Positions 33,664 through 43,498 of a stretch of DNA of 64,000 nt are shown here, piece by piece. The stretch comes from Acidobacteriota bacterium (lineage in GTDB: Bacteria; Acidobacteriota; G020349885), in assembly GCA_020349885.1 (NCBI GenBank), contig CP070701.1, positions 1,140,926-1,204,925 on the forward strand. The letters are read 5' to 3'. Under the pieces are notes generated by a model. That model had not been told where the DNA came from. It saw only the letters and a program-made list of their open reading frames with translations, and did no database searches. The position numbers and the translations under genes are program-made. The first letter of the stretch is position 1. Each line of letters begins with the position of its first letter.

Positions 33664-34676
33664 GCCGGGCAACCACCGCCCGCAAGGGAAAGCGCCGCGT
33701 TCTCTCGGGGCTGCGCCCGACGGGGTTCACGCACATCGGGCACATCGTGGGCGCGCTCGAGAACTGGGTGCGCCTCCAGGACGACTACGAGTGCTTCTAC
33801 ACGATCGTGGACTGGCACGCCCTCACGACCGAGTACCAGAAGCCCGACGCCATCCGCGCGAGCGTCCTCGAGCTTTTCGCCGAGTGGCTCGCCGTGGGCG
33901 TCGACCCCGAGCGGAGCGTCGTCTTCGTGCAATCGCACGTGCCGCAGCACGCGGAGCTCTACCTGGCGTTCGCCATGGTGACGCCCGTGCCCTGGCTCGA
34001 GCGCGTGCCCACCTACAAGGAGCAGCAGCAGGAGCTCGCCGGGCGCGACCTCTCGACCTACGGCTTCCTCGGTTATCCCGTGCTCCAGACGGCCGACATC
34101 GCCCTCTACAAGGCCGACGTCGTGCCCGTGGGCGAGGACCAGATTCCCCACCTCGAGCTCTCGCGGGAGATGGTGCGGCGCTTCAACCACCTGTTCGGAA
34201 AAGTCTTTCCGGAGCCCGAGCCCAAGATCACGAAGACGCCGCGCCTTCCGGGAACCGACGGGCGCAAGATGAGCAAGTCCTACGGCAACTCCGTCAATCT
34301 CCAGGACGACGGGGCGACGCTGCGCGAAAAAATTCTCACGATGAAGACCGACCCGGCGCGCATGCGCCGCGGCGATCCCGGCAACCCCGACGTGTGTCCC
34401 GTCTACGACTTCCACAAGGCGTTCTCCAAGCCGGACGAGCTCGAACTCGTAAACCGCGAGTGCCGCACGGCCGGCATCGGCTGCGTGGACTGCAAAAAAA
34501 TCATGCTCGGAAACCTCGAGCCCCGCCTGGCGCCGATGCGCGAGCGGCGCGGGCAATTCATTAAAGACAAGGACACGCTGCGGGACGTCCTCCGCAGGGG
34601 CGCCGAGCGCGCCCGCGAGGAGGCCGAGCGCACGATGCAGGAGGTGCGCGACGCCATGGGGCTGGTGAAGCCATGA
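33660..34676 (+). CDS. trpS: Tryptophanyl-tRNA synthetase
   Basis: Charges tRNA-Trp. The 338-residue class I enzyme has [16 protein letters not shown] with HIGH, the Trp-binding [19 protein letters not shown] and the KMSKS loop ([10 protein letters not shown]). [10 protein letters not shown] segment is characteristic of one TrpS subgroup. It overlaps both neighbours by four bases, so the four-gene cluster is coupled. Confidence 0.96.
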   Translation: MSRATTARKGKRRVLSGLRPTGFTHIGHIVGALENWVRLQDDYECFYTIVDWHALTTEYQKPDAIRASVLELFAEWLAVGVDPERSVVFVQSHVPQHAELYLAFAMVTPVPWLERVPTYKEQQQELAGRDLSTYGFLGYPVLQTADIALYKADVVPVGEDQIPHLELSREMVRRFNHLFGKVFPEPEPKITKTPRLPGTDGRKMSKSYGNSVNLQDDGATLREKILTMKTDPARMRRGDPGNPDVCPVYDFHKAFSKPDELELVNRECRTAGIGCVDCKKIMLGNLEPRLAPMRERRGQFIKDKDTLRDVLRRGAERAREEAERTMQEVRDAMGLVKP

Positions 34677-35434
34677 CCCCGGCGCTCGTCCCCCGCCAGG
34701 CCGAGCGCCACGTCCTGCACCTTCCGGTGTTCGAGGGGCCGCTCGACCTCCTGCTGTACCTCATCCGCAAGCAGGAGCTCGACATCACCGACATCCCCAT
34801 CGCCGAGATCGCCGAGCAGTACTCCGCCTACCTCCGCGCGATGGAGGAGCTGAGCCTCGAGATCGCCTCCGAGTACATCGTCATGCTCGCTACGCTCATT
34901 CACATCAAGTCGCGGATGATCCTTCCGCGCCTTCCGCTCGAGGAGGAGGACGTCGTCGAGGACCCGCGGCAGGAGCTCGTGGAGCGCCTCCTCGAATACG
35001 AGCGCTACAAGAAGGCGGCCGGCGCGCTGCGCCGCCGCGAGGAGGAATCTCTGAAAACGCACGTGCGCTCCGACCGCGTCCTCGAGCGCTACCCCTTCGA
35101 GGCGGGCGTCGAGGCCACGGCGTGGGACCTGGCGCTTGCGTTCCAGGAGGTGCTTTCCCGGCGCAAGGAGCGCGGCGTGGCCGCCGTCGAGGGCGAGGAG
35201 CACCGCGTAGAGGACAAGGCGCAGGCCATACTTTTCATGCTCCGCGAGCAGAGCCCGATAGCGTTCCGGAAAATTTTCGAGAAGGCCCGCTCGCTCGTCG
35301 AGTTGCTGGTATACTTCCTGGCGCTCCTCGAGCTGATGCGCCAAAAAAAGATTCGCGCGCAGCAGGGAGAAATTTTCGGAGAAATTCTGTTATACTCTTT
35401 CGAACAAGGAGACATGGCCGATGCAGCACACTGA
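34673..35434 (+). CDS. scpA: Segregation and condensation protein A
   Basis: ScpA is the kleisin of the SMC-ScpAB condensin that compacts chromosomes. The 253-residue product has [27 protein letters not shown] near the N-terminus (the first 20 residues of this block are the family hallmark) and a C-terminal winged-helix segment. It overlaps trpS by four bases and scpB by 14 bases. smc is not in the window. Confidence 0.93.
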   Translation: MTPALVPRQAERHVLHLPVFEGPLDLLLYLIRKQELDITDIPIAEIAEQYSAYLRAMEELSLEIASEYIVMLATLIHIKSRMILPRLPLEEEDVVEDPRQELVERLLEYERYKKAAGALRRREEESLKTHVRSDRVLERYPFEAGVEATAWDLALAFQEVLSRRKERGVAAVEGEEHRVEDKAQAILFMLREQSPIAFRKIFEKARSLVELLVYFLALLELMRQKKIRAQQGEIFGEILLYSFEQGDMADAAH

Positions 35435-36092
35435 AGCCGAAGACACCGCGCGGAATATCGAGGAAGCTTTTCCCGAAGGGGAGGACGCGGCGTTGAGCGA
35501 GGAGCTCTCCGCGCTCCGCGCCTCGCTCGAGGCGCTCCTCTTCGTCACGCCCGAGCCGCTCTCGCTCGAGGCCCTGTGCGAGGCGCTCGGGCACTCCGAC
35601 CGGGGCCGCGTCTTCCAGGCGCTGTGCGAGCTCCGGGCGGCCTGCGAGCGCGACGGGCGCGGCCTGCGCGTCGAGGAGGTCGCCGGGGGCCACCGCCTCG
35701 TGACCAAGCCTGCCTGCGACGCGCCCATAAGGAAGCTTCTCGAGTCGCAGAGCGCGCGGCGCCTCTCGCGCGCGGCCCTCGAGACGCTCGCCATCGTCGC
35801 CTATCGCCAGCCCGTCACGACGCCCGAGATCGAGGCGGTCCGCGGCGTCGACACGCTCGGCGTCCTGAAGTCGCTTCTCGACCGCCGCCTCGTGCGCATG
35901 GCGGGCCGCAAGAACATCGTCGGGCGCCCCATTCTCTGGAAGACCTCGCGCGAGTTTCTGGAGCACTTCGGCCTCAAGAACCTGAAGGAGCTCCCGCGCA
36001 TCGAGGAGTTCGAGGGCCTCTTCCCGCAGCAGGAGGAGGAAAAGCTCTCGCCGCTTTTCGGAAGCGGCGAGGAGGACGCGGAGCGGGAGTAG
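35421..36092 (+). CDS. scpB: Segregation and condensation protein B
   Basis: ScpB dimers bind ScpA and stabilise the condensin complex. The 223-residue protein contains [38 protein letters not shown], the [19 protein letters not shown] motif and [15 protein letters not shown]. Its start lies inside scpA. The 115-base gap after it holds the 36148-36182 repeat block. Confidence 0.93.
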   Translation: MQHTEAEDTARNIEEAFPEGEDAALSEELSALRASLEALLFVTPEPLSLEALCEALGHSDRGRVFQALCELRAACERDGRGLRVEEVAGGHRLVTKPACDAPIRKLLESQSARRLSRAALETLAIVAYRQPVTTPEIEAVRGVDTLGVLKSLLDRRLVRMAGRKNIVGRPILWKTSREFLEHFGLKNLKELPRIEEFEGLFPQQEEEKLSPLFGSGEEDAERE

Positions 36093-36147
36093 GTGGAAGA
36101 GCGGCCGCCGCCCGTGGGGAGCGGGGTGAGGAGTAAGGAGTTTAGCC

Positions 36148-36182
36148 GCTAACCACTAACGGCTAACTGCTAACCGCCAACT
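36148..36182. repeat. Heptamer tandem repeats between convergent genes
   Basis: Five heptamers in tandem: GCTAACC, ACTAACG, GCTAACT, GCTAACC, GCCAACT. It lies between the ends of scpB (+) and the FAD oxidoreductase (-). Confidence 0.75.
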
Positions 36183-36207
36183 GCTGGCGCGGTGCCTGCC
36201 GCCCGCC

Positions 36208-37797
36208 TCAGGCGCTTGCGCTTCCGAAGTCCTTGAGCATCTCGAGCGCCGCAAGCCGTCCCGGGGCCCCCATCACGCCGCCCCCGGGGTGGACGGCGGA
36301 GCCGCACATGTAGAGTTTCCTCACGGGCATCCGGAACTTGGCATAGCCGGGCACGGGGCGGAGAAAGAAAAGCTGGTCCGGCGTGAGCTCGCCCTGGAAG
36401 ATGTTGCCCTCCCCGAGGCCGAACTCCTGCTCCATGTCAAACGGCGAGACCACCTGGCGGTGCAGGATCAGGTCCTTCAGGTCGGGCGAGTATTTTGCCA
36501 CGGCGTTCACCACCGCGTCGCCGAACGCCTCGCGGTGCTTTTCGTCCCATACGAGGCCCTCCCTGAGCTTGTAGGGAGCGTACTGGACGAACATGGACGC
36601 CACGTGCTTGCCCTTCGGCGCCATCGTGGGGTCGTAGACGGAAGGGAAGATCGTCTCCACGAAAGGCTCGCGGGAGAAATCTCCGTACTTCGCGTCGTCG
36701 TAGGCCCGCTCCATGTACTCCATGCTCGGAGATATCAAGATGTCCGCGAATCCGACTTTCTCGGGATCCGGGAGGCTCGGGAACGTCGGAAGCCTGTCCA
36801 GGGACAGATTGACCTTGCCCGAGGAGCCGCGCAGCTTGAATTTGCGGAGGTGGTCCTGGAACTCCGGCGGCGTGTCGTCGGGGCCGAGCATCTTCGTGAA
36901 CGTGAGCATCGGGTCGACGGACGAGACGACCGTCTTGGCGCGAATCTCCTCGCCGCCTTTGAGCACGACGCCGACCGTCTTGCCGTTCTTCGTGAGAATT
37001 TTTTCCACCGGAGCCTCGGTGCGGATCTCGGCGCCGAAAGCCTTCGCCGCATTTTCCATGGACTCGATCATGCCCCCCATGCCCCCGCGGGGAACGCCCC
37101 ACGCACCGCTGCCCTCGGCCCCCATGTAGTGGTGAAGCAGCACGTAAGCGGTCCCGGGGGAGCGGACGCCCAGGTGCGTCCCGATGATGCCGTTGATGCC
37201 GATCTGGGCCTTGATCGTGTCCGACTCGAAGAACAGGTCCAGCCAGTCGCTGACGCTCATCGTCATGAGCCGGACGAAGGAGAAGGCGTCGTCGTCCAGC
37301 GCCCGGAAGTGCTTGCCGAGGTCTAGGAACTTGCGGAGGTCGCGCGGGCGGAACGACGTCGGGTCGGGAGGGACTATCTCGAGGAACCGCTTGGCGAATT
37401 TCCCTAGCTTCACCATGATGTTCTGGAAGTGCGGAAAGACCTCGGCGTCTTTTTTGGAGAAGCGGCTCATTTCCCGGCGGACGTCGTCTTCGGTGCCATC
37501 TACGAAGAGCCTGTCCCCGTTCGGCAGGGGGGTGTAGGAGCCCTTCATGGGCAGAATGACGAGGCCGCGTCTGGTGAGGTCCAGATCCTTGATGATCTCG
37601 GGCCGCAGCATCGCTATAACGTAAGAGAGGACGGTGTATTTGTAGCCGGGATAAATTTCTTCCGTCACGGTCGCGCCGCCCAGGACGTGGCGCCGCTCGA
37701 CAACCAGGGTTTTCATTCCTCCTCTTGCAAGGTACGCGGCGCACACAAGCCCGTTGTGCCCGCCGCCTATAACGACGGCATCGTAGATTTTAGGCAT
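36208..37797 (-). CDS. FAD-dependent oxidoreductase, phytoene desaturase-like
   Basis: A 529-residue flavoprotein with an N-terminal dinucleotide-binding motif (VVIGGGHNGLVCAAYLARGG), the second motif around VERRHVLGGA, and a C-terminal FAD segment GGGVMGAPGRLAA. It matches the phytoene desaturase/PYROXD2-like branch of the amine-oxidase superfamily. Bacterial members of this branch have varied or unknown substrates, and no carotenoid gene is nearby. Reverse-strand promoter and GGAAAGGAAG upstream support the ATG. It is divergent from a GcvT-like gene. Confidence 0.85.
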   Translation of the reverse strand: MPKIYDAVVIGGGHNGLVCAAYLARGGMKTLVVERRHVLGGATVTEEIYPGYKYTVLSYVIAMLRPEIIKDLDLTRRGLVILPMKGSYTPLPNGDRLFVDGTEDDVRREMSRFSKKDAEVFPHFQNIMVKLGKFAKRFLEIVPPDPTSFRPRDLRKFLDLGKHFRALDDDAFSFVRLMTMSVSDWLDLFFESDTIKAQIGINGIIGTHLGVRSPGTAYVLLHHYMGAEGSGAWGVPRGGMGGMIESMENAAKAFGAEIRTEAPVEKILTKNGKTVGVVLKGGEEIRAKTVVSSVDPMLTFTKMLGPDDTPPEFQDHLRKFKLRGSSGKVNLSLDRLPTFPSLPDPEKVGFADILISPSMEYMERAYDDAKYGDFSREPFVETIFPSVYDPTMAPKGKHVASMFVQYAPYKLREGLVWDEKHREAFGDAVVNAVAKYSPDLKDLILHRQVVSPFDMEQEFGLGEGNIFQGELTPDQLFFLRPVPGYAKFRMPVRKLYMCGSAVHPGGGVMGAPGRLAALEMLKDFGSASA

Positions 37798-37858
37798 CGT
37801 TTGCTTCCTTTCCGCCTGTGGCGGATACTTTGATTCGGGGTGGAAAAACCAGGAGCCT

Positions 37859-37888
37859 ATGATACGGGAAGCGCCCCTTGGAAATCAA
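37859..37888 (-). promoter_or_regulatory. Promoter of the FAD oxidoreductase
   Basis: Reverse strand TTGATT (37888-37883), 18-base spacer, TATCAT (37864-37859). Leader of about 55 bases with GGAAAGGAAG. Its -35 is only 20 bases from that of the divergent promoter. Confidence 0.55.
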
Positions 37889-37908
37889 GCTTAATGTCTA
37901 AAATTCTC

Positions 37909-37937
37909 TTGACACGGCCCCCCGCTTAATGTACACT
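37909..37937 (+). promoter_or_regulatory. Strong promoter of the GcvT-like gene, very short leader
   Basis: TTGACA (37909-37914, perfect consensus), 17-base spacer, TACACT (37932-37937). The ATG at 37953 is 15 bases later, so the leader is about 9 bases and no Shine-Dalgarno is visible. Confidence 0.7.
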
Positions 37938-37952
37938 CCGGCCTAGCTCAAT

Positions 37953-39146
37953 ATGCCAACAGGAACTCCATTCCACTCCCGGACCTCGGCCCTGTGCGAG
38001 ACCCAATACTGGGGCCAGTGGGCGGGTTACTTCGTGGCTGCATCCTACCAGCACGCCCAGGAGTGCGAGTACTTCGCCATTCGCAACACTGCCGGCCTAA
38101 TCGACGTCACGCCCCTCTTCAAGTACAGGATTCGCGGCCGCGACGCCGAGCGCTTCGTCAACCGGCTCATCACGAGGGACATCACGAAATGCAAGGTGGG
38201 GCAGGTGTTCTACACGCCCTGGTGCGACGGGGACGGAAAGGTCATCGACGACGGGACCGTGCTGCGCCTCGGCGAGGACGATTTCCGCATCGTGACGGGG
38301 GACCCGACGTGGTGGTGGCTTCACGAGAACGTCGTCGGGATGAACGTGAAATTCGAGGACGAAAGCGACAGCGTAGCCGCCGCGGCCCTACAGGGCCCCC
38401 TCTCACGCGACATCTTGAAACAGGTATGCGACGCCGATCTCGATTCCCTGAAATACTTTCACGTCACGCGCACCGCGATCGGCGGCGTCGACGTCGAGCT
38501 CTCGCGCACGGGCTACACCGGCGACCTCGGGTACGAGGTCTGGGTGCCGGCGGAGGGCGCCGAGCGGGTGTGGGACGCCCTGATGGACGGTGGAAAGAAC
38601 TACGGCATCGTCCCCGCCGGCCAGGATGCGATGCTCATCGCCCGCGTCGAGGCCGGGCTCGTCATCATCGACCTGGACTTCATCGGCGCTTTGAAGGCGA
38701 TGATCGCCTCGCAGAAGCATTCCCCGTTTGAGATCGGTCTCGACTGGACGGTGAATCTCAAAAAGGAGATGTTCGTCGGCCGCCGGGCCCTGGCCGAGGA
38801 AAAGCGCAGGGGCTCGCCGAGAAAGCTGGCCGGCTTCCAGGTGGACTGGGGCGAGTACGAAAATTACTACGACGCCGTGGGGCTTTCGGCGGAGGTGCCC
38901 GACACCGCCTGGACCGACAGCACACCGGTTTACACCCGCGACGAAGAAACGCAGATCGGCAAAGCGACCAGCGGAACCTGGTCGCCGATGGCGTCGCAAT
39001 ACGTGGCCTTCGGGACCGTGGAAGCCGCCTACGCCCAGCTCGGCACCAAGCTCAAGATGGAGCTCACCTTCGAGCACGTGCCCCGACTGGTGACGGTGAA
39101 GGTGGTCAAGCTTCCCTTCTTCGATCCGCCCCGCAAGAAGGCGTAG
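37953..39146 (+). CDS. Aminomethyltransferase (GcvT/DmdA-like) family protein
   Basis: A 397-residue folate-binding protein of the GcvT fold. FAIRNTAGLIDVTPLFKYRIRG, VVLALQGP-like AAALQGPLSRDIL, and SRTGYTGDLGYEVWV are typical, as is the C-terminal barrel segment VAFGTVEAAYA. Members transfer or remove methyl groups from glycine, DMSP, dimethylglycine or related compounds with tetrahydrofolate. No other gcv genes are present, so it is probably not the T-protein of the glycine cleavage system. The divergent FAD oxidoreductase may share its regulation. Confidence 0.85.
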   Translation: MPTGTPFHSRTSALCETQYWGQWAGYFVAASYQHAQECEYFAIRNTAGLIDVTPLFKYRIRGRDAERFVNRLITRDITKCKVGQVFYTPWCDGDGKVIDDGTVLRLGEDDFRIVTGDPTWWWLHENVVGMNVKFEDESDSVAAAALQGPLSRDILKQVCDADLDSLKYFHVTRTAIGGVDVELSRTGYTGDLGYEVWVPAEGAERVWDALMDGGKNYGIVPAGQDAMLIARVEAGLVIIDLDFIGALKAMIASQKHSPFEIGLDWTVNLKKEMFVGRRALAEEKRRGSPRKLAGFQVDWGEYENYYDAVGLSAEVPDTAWTDSTPVYTRDEETQIGKATSGTWSPMASQYVAFGTVEAAYAQLGTKLKMELTFEHVPRLVTVKVVKLPFFDPPRKKA

Positions 39147-39247
39147 CCTCCGGGCGCCCTTCGAGAAGAGTTCTCCGTTTTTAAAATCCTTCAGGATTAC
39201 GTGCGCGCACCGGCGCTCCCGGCGAGGGGGCGGCGCTCGCCGCCGCT

Positions 39248-39276
39248 TTGCAATATCGCGGTGTTTGTGGTAAAAC
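39248..39276 (+). promoter_or_regulatory. Promoter of the chemoreceptor operon
   Basis: TTGCAA (39248-39253), 17-base spacer, TAAAAC (39271-39276); leader of about 25 bases with no strong Shine-Dalgarno. Confidence 0.5.
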
Positions 39277-39307
39277 GCTCTATCGGCCATAAAAAAACGT
39301 GTCTCCC

Positions 39308-41458
39308 ATGAAGCCAATCGCCCGATTGCACGATTTCCTCGAACGCCTGCATCTCAGGACGAAAATACTCGCCGTCGTGACCGGGGGCCTCTTGCTCATG
39401 GCGGCGCTGTTCGCGACGGCGTTCTTCTTCCTCCTGGAGGGGCGGATCACCGGCGAGATGGAAATCAAGGGGACCAACCAGAGCCGGGCGCTCGCCCGCA
39501 TGGCGACCCACTACGTGAGCTTCGGCCTCGGGGACACGCTCCGGAGCTCCATCGAGCACCTCGAGGAGGACCCTGACGTCACCTACATGGAGTTCCTGGG
39601 ATTCGGGGGACTCAAGCTGGCGCAGAGCGATCCCGAGAACCGCCCCGCGTTGCTCGACGTCTTCGACAAGCAGGGGCTTTCCGGCCGGCCCCGCTTCGAG
39701 TCGTCCCACGCCCCGGATGGAAGCCACGTCCTCATCTTTACGCACCCCATTCAGCAAGAGCAGGCCGCCCCGGCTACTGGGGGTGAGCTGGGGGAGGGGA
39801 AGCCCGAGATCAAGCTTGCGACCATCGGGGAAATCCGGCTCGTCTTCTCGCTCGCGCGAATCCGGGAGGCGCGCGTGCAGCTTCTGGCGTGGACGGCGTT
39901 CATCTTCGCCGTCGTGTTCGTCGGGGGCGTCGTGACGGTGCGGTTTCTCGCCGGGGTCATTCTGCGCCCGCTCGAGAGCCTGAGCCATGCCGTCGGCTCC
40001 ATGGCCAAGGGCGACCTTACGCAGCGCGTCCACGCGCTTTCCAGGGACGAGATCGCCGACCTGGCCAAGAGCTTCAACACCATGGCGGACACGCTCGAGA
40101 CCATCATCGGCCGCATTCAGGAGGGCAACCGCCGCCTGGGCGGCGTGCGGAACCAGATCGGCGAGGCGGCCGAGCGGCTGGGCCAGGGCACCTCGGTGCA
40201 GGCCACGACTTTCGAGAACATCTCGGCTTCCATCGAGGAGATGAACCAGTCCATCCAGAGCATCGCCGACAGCGTTAACGACCTGTCCGTTTCCTCGGAA
40301 GAGACGTCGTCGTCCATCCTGGAGATGGCGGCGACCATCGAGCAGGTGTCGAACAGCACGGAGTCCCTGACCGATTCGGTCAACGACTCCGCGGCCACGA
40401 CGACCGAGATGGTGCAGTCCATCAGGGCGATCGACCAGAACGTCGAGAACCTGAAGGAATTCGTCGCGAGCACCTCGTCGGCCGTGGAGGAGATGGACGT
40501 TTCCATCCGCCAGGTGGAGCAGTCCGCGGGGCAGTCGAACACGCTTTCCGTGGAGGTTTCCGAAAAAGCCCGCCGCGGCCGCGAAACGGTCACGAAGACG
40601 GCGGACTCCATGGAGAACATCCGTGGCCTCGTGACCCGCTCGAGCGACATGGTATCGCAGCTCGGGCAGCGCTCGCAGGAGGTCGGAAAAATCGTGAACG
40701 TCATCGAGGACATCGCGGAGCAGACGAACCTTCTCGCCCTGAACGCCGCCATCATAGCGGCGCAGGCGGGCGAGGAGGGCCGGGGCTTCGCCGTGGTGGC
40801 CGACGAGATTCGGGAGCTCGCCGAGCGCACGGCCTCGTCCACGAAGGACATCGCCGATCTCATCGGCGGCGTCCAGGAGCAGACCGGGGAGACCATCAAG
40901 CTCATAAAGGAAGGCTCGCGCGGCGTGGAGGAGGGCGTGGCGCTTTCGCAGGAGGCCGGCAACAGCCTCGAGGACATCCTCAGCGGCGCGCAGCAGTCGG
41001 CCGAGATGGCCGAGCGCATCGCCCGGGCCACGCAGGAGCAGGCCTCGTCGAGCCAGTCCATCCGCCGCGCCGTGGAGCAGGTGCGCACGATGGTCGAGGA
41101 AATCCGCCGCGCCACCCAGGAGCAGACGCAGGGAAGCGAGCAGATCCAGCGCGTGCTCGAGCGCATGCGCGACATGACGAGCCAGGTGAAGCGCGCCACC
41201 GTCGAGCAGCACCAGGGCAGCCAGCTCATCACGGCCGCCGTCGAGGTCGTGAACGAAAAGGTCGGCAACATCCAGAGCGCGACGCAGCAGCAGGCCCAGG
41301 GGAGCCAGCAGATTCTGCACTCACTCGAGCGGCACAACGAGGTCATCGAGGCGAGCCGCCGGAGCGTCGAGGAACTCCAGGAGGTCGTGAGCGTGCTCCA
41401 AAACCAGGCGCGGGCCCTCGAGGAGGAGATTCGCACGTTCCGACTGCGCGGCCAGTAG
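39308..41458 (+). CDS. Methyl-accepting chemotaxis protein
   Basis: A 716-residue transmembrane receptor: helix about 20-43, periplasmic sensor about 44-190, second helix about 193-217, HAMP about 218-270, then a long signalling coiled coil. The hairpin tip is [20 protein letters not shown] then [13 protein letters not shown]; the common AAIEAARAGE is [10 protein letters not shown] here, a variant seen in some delta-type receptors. The sensor has no family I recognise. ATG at 39308 is preferred over GTG at 39299. It is followed by a CheW-like gene after 13 bases; no cheA, cheR or cheB is in the window. Confidence 0.92.
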   Translation: MKPIARLHDFLERLHLRTKILAVVTGGLLLMAALFATAFFFLLEGRITGEMEIKGTNQSRALARMATHYVSFGLGDTLRSSIEHLEEDPDVTYMEFLGFGGLKLAQSDPENRPALLDVFDKQGLSGRPRFESSHAPDGSHVLIFTHPIQQEQAAPATGGELGEGKPEIKLATIGEIRLVFSLARIREARVQLLAWTAFIFAVVFVGGVVTVRFLAGVILRPLESLSHAVGSMAKGDLTQRVHALSRDEIADLAKSFNTMADTLETIIGRIQEGNRRLGGVRNQIGEAAERLGQGTSVQATTFENISASIEEMNQSIQSIADSVNDLSVSSEETSSSILEMAATIEQVSNSTESLTDSVNDSAATTTEMVQSIRAIDQNVENLKEFVASTSSAVEEMDVSIRQVEQSAGQSNTLSVEVSEKARRGRETVTKTADSMENIRGLVTRSSDMVSQLGQRSQEVGKIVNVIEDIAEQTNLLALNAAIIAAQAGEEGRGFAVVADEIRELAERTASSTKDIADLIGGVQEQTGETIKLIKEGSRGVEEGVALSQEAGNSLEDILSGAQQSAEMAERIARATQEQASSSQSIRRAVEQVRTMVEEIRRATQEQTQGSEQIQRVLERMRDMTSQVKRATVEQHQGSQLITAAVEVVNEKVGNIQSATQQQAQGSQQILHSLERHNEVIEASRRSVEELQEVVSVLQNQARALEEEIRTFRLRGQ

Positions 41459-41471
41459 GAGAGAAGGCGCA

Positions 41472-41963
41472 ATGGACGTTCAGCTCATCGGCTTCCGCGT
41501 GGGCTCCCAGTACTACGCCGTCAACATCCTCTCCGTGGTCCAGATTATTCTTCCCCGGGAGCCCGTCAAGGTGGCGCAGGCGCCACCCTTCGTCGAGGGC
41601 GTCATACGGCTGCGGAACCTCGTGATTCCCGTCGTCGACCTGCGCCGCCGCTTCAACGTCGAGGTGTCGGAGCGGCGCAAAAACCGCATCATCGTGTTGC
41701 GGCTTGATTCGGGCGAGGACGCGCAGCACCTGGGCCTCGTCGTGGACGAGGCGACGCAGGTCATTCGCACGGAGACGGAAAAGTTCCTGCGCGCCCCCCA
41801 GGTCCTCACCGAGGGGGATGCGGCCTACAGCGGCGATGTCTATCAGGACGCGGAGCAGCGACTCTACATGGTGCTCGACATCGGGCGCATCCTCACGCCC
41901 GTCGAGAGGCGGCAGCTCGAGAGCGAGCTTTCTACTTCCCAGATGCCCGCGGAAGGAAGCTGA
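41472..41963 (+). CDS. cheW: CheW-like coupling protein
   Basis: A 163-residue protein that is one CheW domain: VQLIGFRVGSQYYAVNILSV, then VEGVIRLRNLVIPVVDLRRRF (first 20 residues are the hallmark), and LGLVVDEATQVIR. CheW links receptors to CheA. Being paired with a single receptor, it may serve a dedicated pathway. AGGAGAGAAGG precedes the start, and its stop overlaps the gatB ATG region. Confidence 0.93.
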   Translation: MDVQLIGFRVGSQYYAVNILSVVQIILPREPVKVAQAPPFVEGVIRLRNLVIPVVDLRRRFNVEVSERRKNRIIVLRLDSGEDAQHLGLVVDEATQVIRTETEKFLRAPQVLTEGDAAYSGDVYQDAEQRLYMVLDIGRILTPVERRQLESELSTSQMPAEGS

Positions 41964-43414
41964 TGACGGAGCAAGAATACCGCGCCACCATCGGCCTCGA
42001 GATCCATGCCCAGCTCCTCACGAAGAGCAAGCTGTTTTGCTTCTGCTCGACGCGCTTCGGAGACCCGCCGAACACCCACACGTGCCCCGTGTGCCTGGGT
42101 TTTCCCGGGTCGCTTCCCGCGCTTAATCACCAGGCGCTCGGCTACGCCATTCGCGCGGCGCGCGCGCTTGGCTGCCGCGTCAACGGGCGCTCCCGGTTTT
42201 CCAGGAAAAACTACTTCTACCCCGATCTTCCCAAGGGCTACCAGATAAGCCAGTACCGGCTCCCGCTCGCCGTCGAGGGTTTTATCGAGATTCCAGTAAG
42301 CGGCGCCTCGAAGCGCGTCCGCATCCACCGCGTCCACATGGAGGAGGACGCGGGAAAGTTGGTTCACCTGGCGCACGAGGGAACCGGCACGGGCACGGCC
42401 GTGGACCTGAACCGCGCCGGCGTTCCCCTCATCGAGATAGTCAGCGAGCCCGACATCAACTCGCCCGAGGAGGCGCAGGCGTACATGTCGGAGCTTCGCC
42501 TGGTTCTTCTTCACCTCGGCGTATGCGCCTGCAACATGGAGGAGGGAAACCTCCGCTGCGACGCCAACGTCTCGATCGCCCCGGCCGGTTCGAAAGAACT
42601 TGGCACGCGAACGGAAATCAAGAACCTGAACTCCATGCGCTTCCTCCGGCAGGCGCTCGAGTACGAGATCGAGCGCCAGGAAGAGATTCTACGGGAAGGC
42701 GGAAAGGTCGTCCTCGATACGCTTCTTTTCGATCCCGAGAAGCGCGAGACCCGCTCCATGCGCTCCAAGGAGGAGGCTCACGATTACCGCTACTTTCCGG
42801 AGCCCGACCTGCCGCCCGTCGAGGTGGATGAGGTGTGGCTCCGGGAGATCGAGGAGAATCTGCCCGAGCTTCCCATGAAGAAGCGCGAGCGCTTCGTGCG
42901 CGACTTCGGCATACCGGCGTACGACGCGGACGTGCTCACGCAGGAGCCCGAGCTCGCGGCGTTCTTCGAGGAGACGGCGCGCCTCGGGGGCGACCCGAAG
43001 GCCGCGAGCAACTGGCTCATGACGGAGGCGCTGCGCGAGGTGAAGGAGTCGGGAGTGGCGCTCCGGGAGTCCAAGCTCACGCCCGCGCTCCTTGCGGAGC
43101 TCCTGAAGCTCGTGGCCGGGGGCGCCGTGAGCGGAAAGATTGCGAAGGAGATTTTTCCCGAGGTTTTCCGGGCCGGCACCTCGCCGCGGGCGCTCGTCGA
43201 GAAGAAGGGCCTCGGCCAGATCTCCGACGAAGGCGCCCTCCGGGGCGTCGTCGAGGAGGTCTTGAAGGAACACGCCTCCGTGGCCGAGGAGGTGCGCGGC
43301 GGCAAGGAGAAGTCGTTCGGGTTCCTGATGGGGCAGGTCATGAAGAAGACCCGCGGCCGCGCGAATCCCAAGTCCGTGCAGAAGATTATGAGGGAGGCGA
43401 TAGGGAAAGGGTAG
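41963..43414 (+). CDS. gatB: Asp/Glu-tRNA amidotransferase subunit B
   Basis: GatB binds mischarged Glu-tRNA-Gln or Asp-tRNA-Asn and activates the carboxyl for transamidation. The 483-residue product has the family start YRATIGLEIHAQL, zinc ligands in FCFCSTRFG and CPVCLGFPG, RKNYFYPDLPKGYQISQY and a C-terminal YqeY-like helical domain (GKEKSFGFLMGQVMKKT-like). gatA and gatC lie elsewhere. It overlaps the cheW stop by one base. Confidence 0.96.
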   Translation: MTEQEYRATIGLEIHAQLLTKSKLFCFCSTRFGDPPNTHTCPVCLGFPGSLPALNHQALGYAIRAARALGCRVNGRSRFSRKNYFYPDLPKGYQISQYRLPLAVEGFIEIPVSGASKRVRIHRVHMEEDAGKLVHLAHEGTGTGTAVDLNRAGVPLIEIVSEPDINSPEEAQAYMSELRLVLLHLGVCACNMEEGNLRCDANVSIAPAGSKELGTRTEIKNLNSMRFLRQALEYEIERQEEILREGGKVVLDTLLFDPEKRETRSMRSKEEAHDYRYFPEPDLPPVEVDEVWLREIEENLPELPMKKRERFVRDFGIPAYDADVLTQEPELAAFFEETARLGGDPKAASNWLMTEALREVKESGVALRESKLTPALLAELLKLVAGGAVSGKIAKEIFPEVFRAGTSPRALVEKKGLGQISDEGALRGVVEEVLKEHASVAEEVRGGKEKSFGFLMGQVMKKTRGRANPKSVQKIMREAIGKG

Positions 43415-43450
43415 GGTGCAGAGTATAGTCCTTAGTAACTTTCCACTTCC

Positions 43451-43496
43451 CCTGCAAAACCCTGCAACTGCCTCCCACTCTTCATACTCGATACTC
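43451..43496. repeat. Degenerate short tandem repeats
   Basis: CCTGCAAAAC, CCTGCAACTG and CCTCCCACTC follow one another as approximate decamers, then ATACTCG and ATACTCC as heptamers, ending at the ATG of the next gene. The 84-base gap holds nothing else I recognise. Confidence 0.5.
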
Positions 43497-43498
43497 CC

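Noticed and set aside
39197-41320. 707-codon reverse-strand frame opposite the chemoreceptor
   Set aside because: Composition is Leu/Arg/Asp/His-rich with no motif, and it covers an intact receptor gene.
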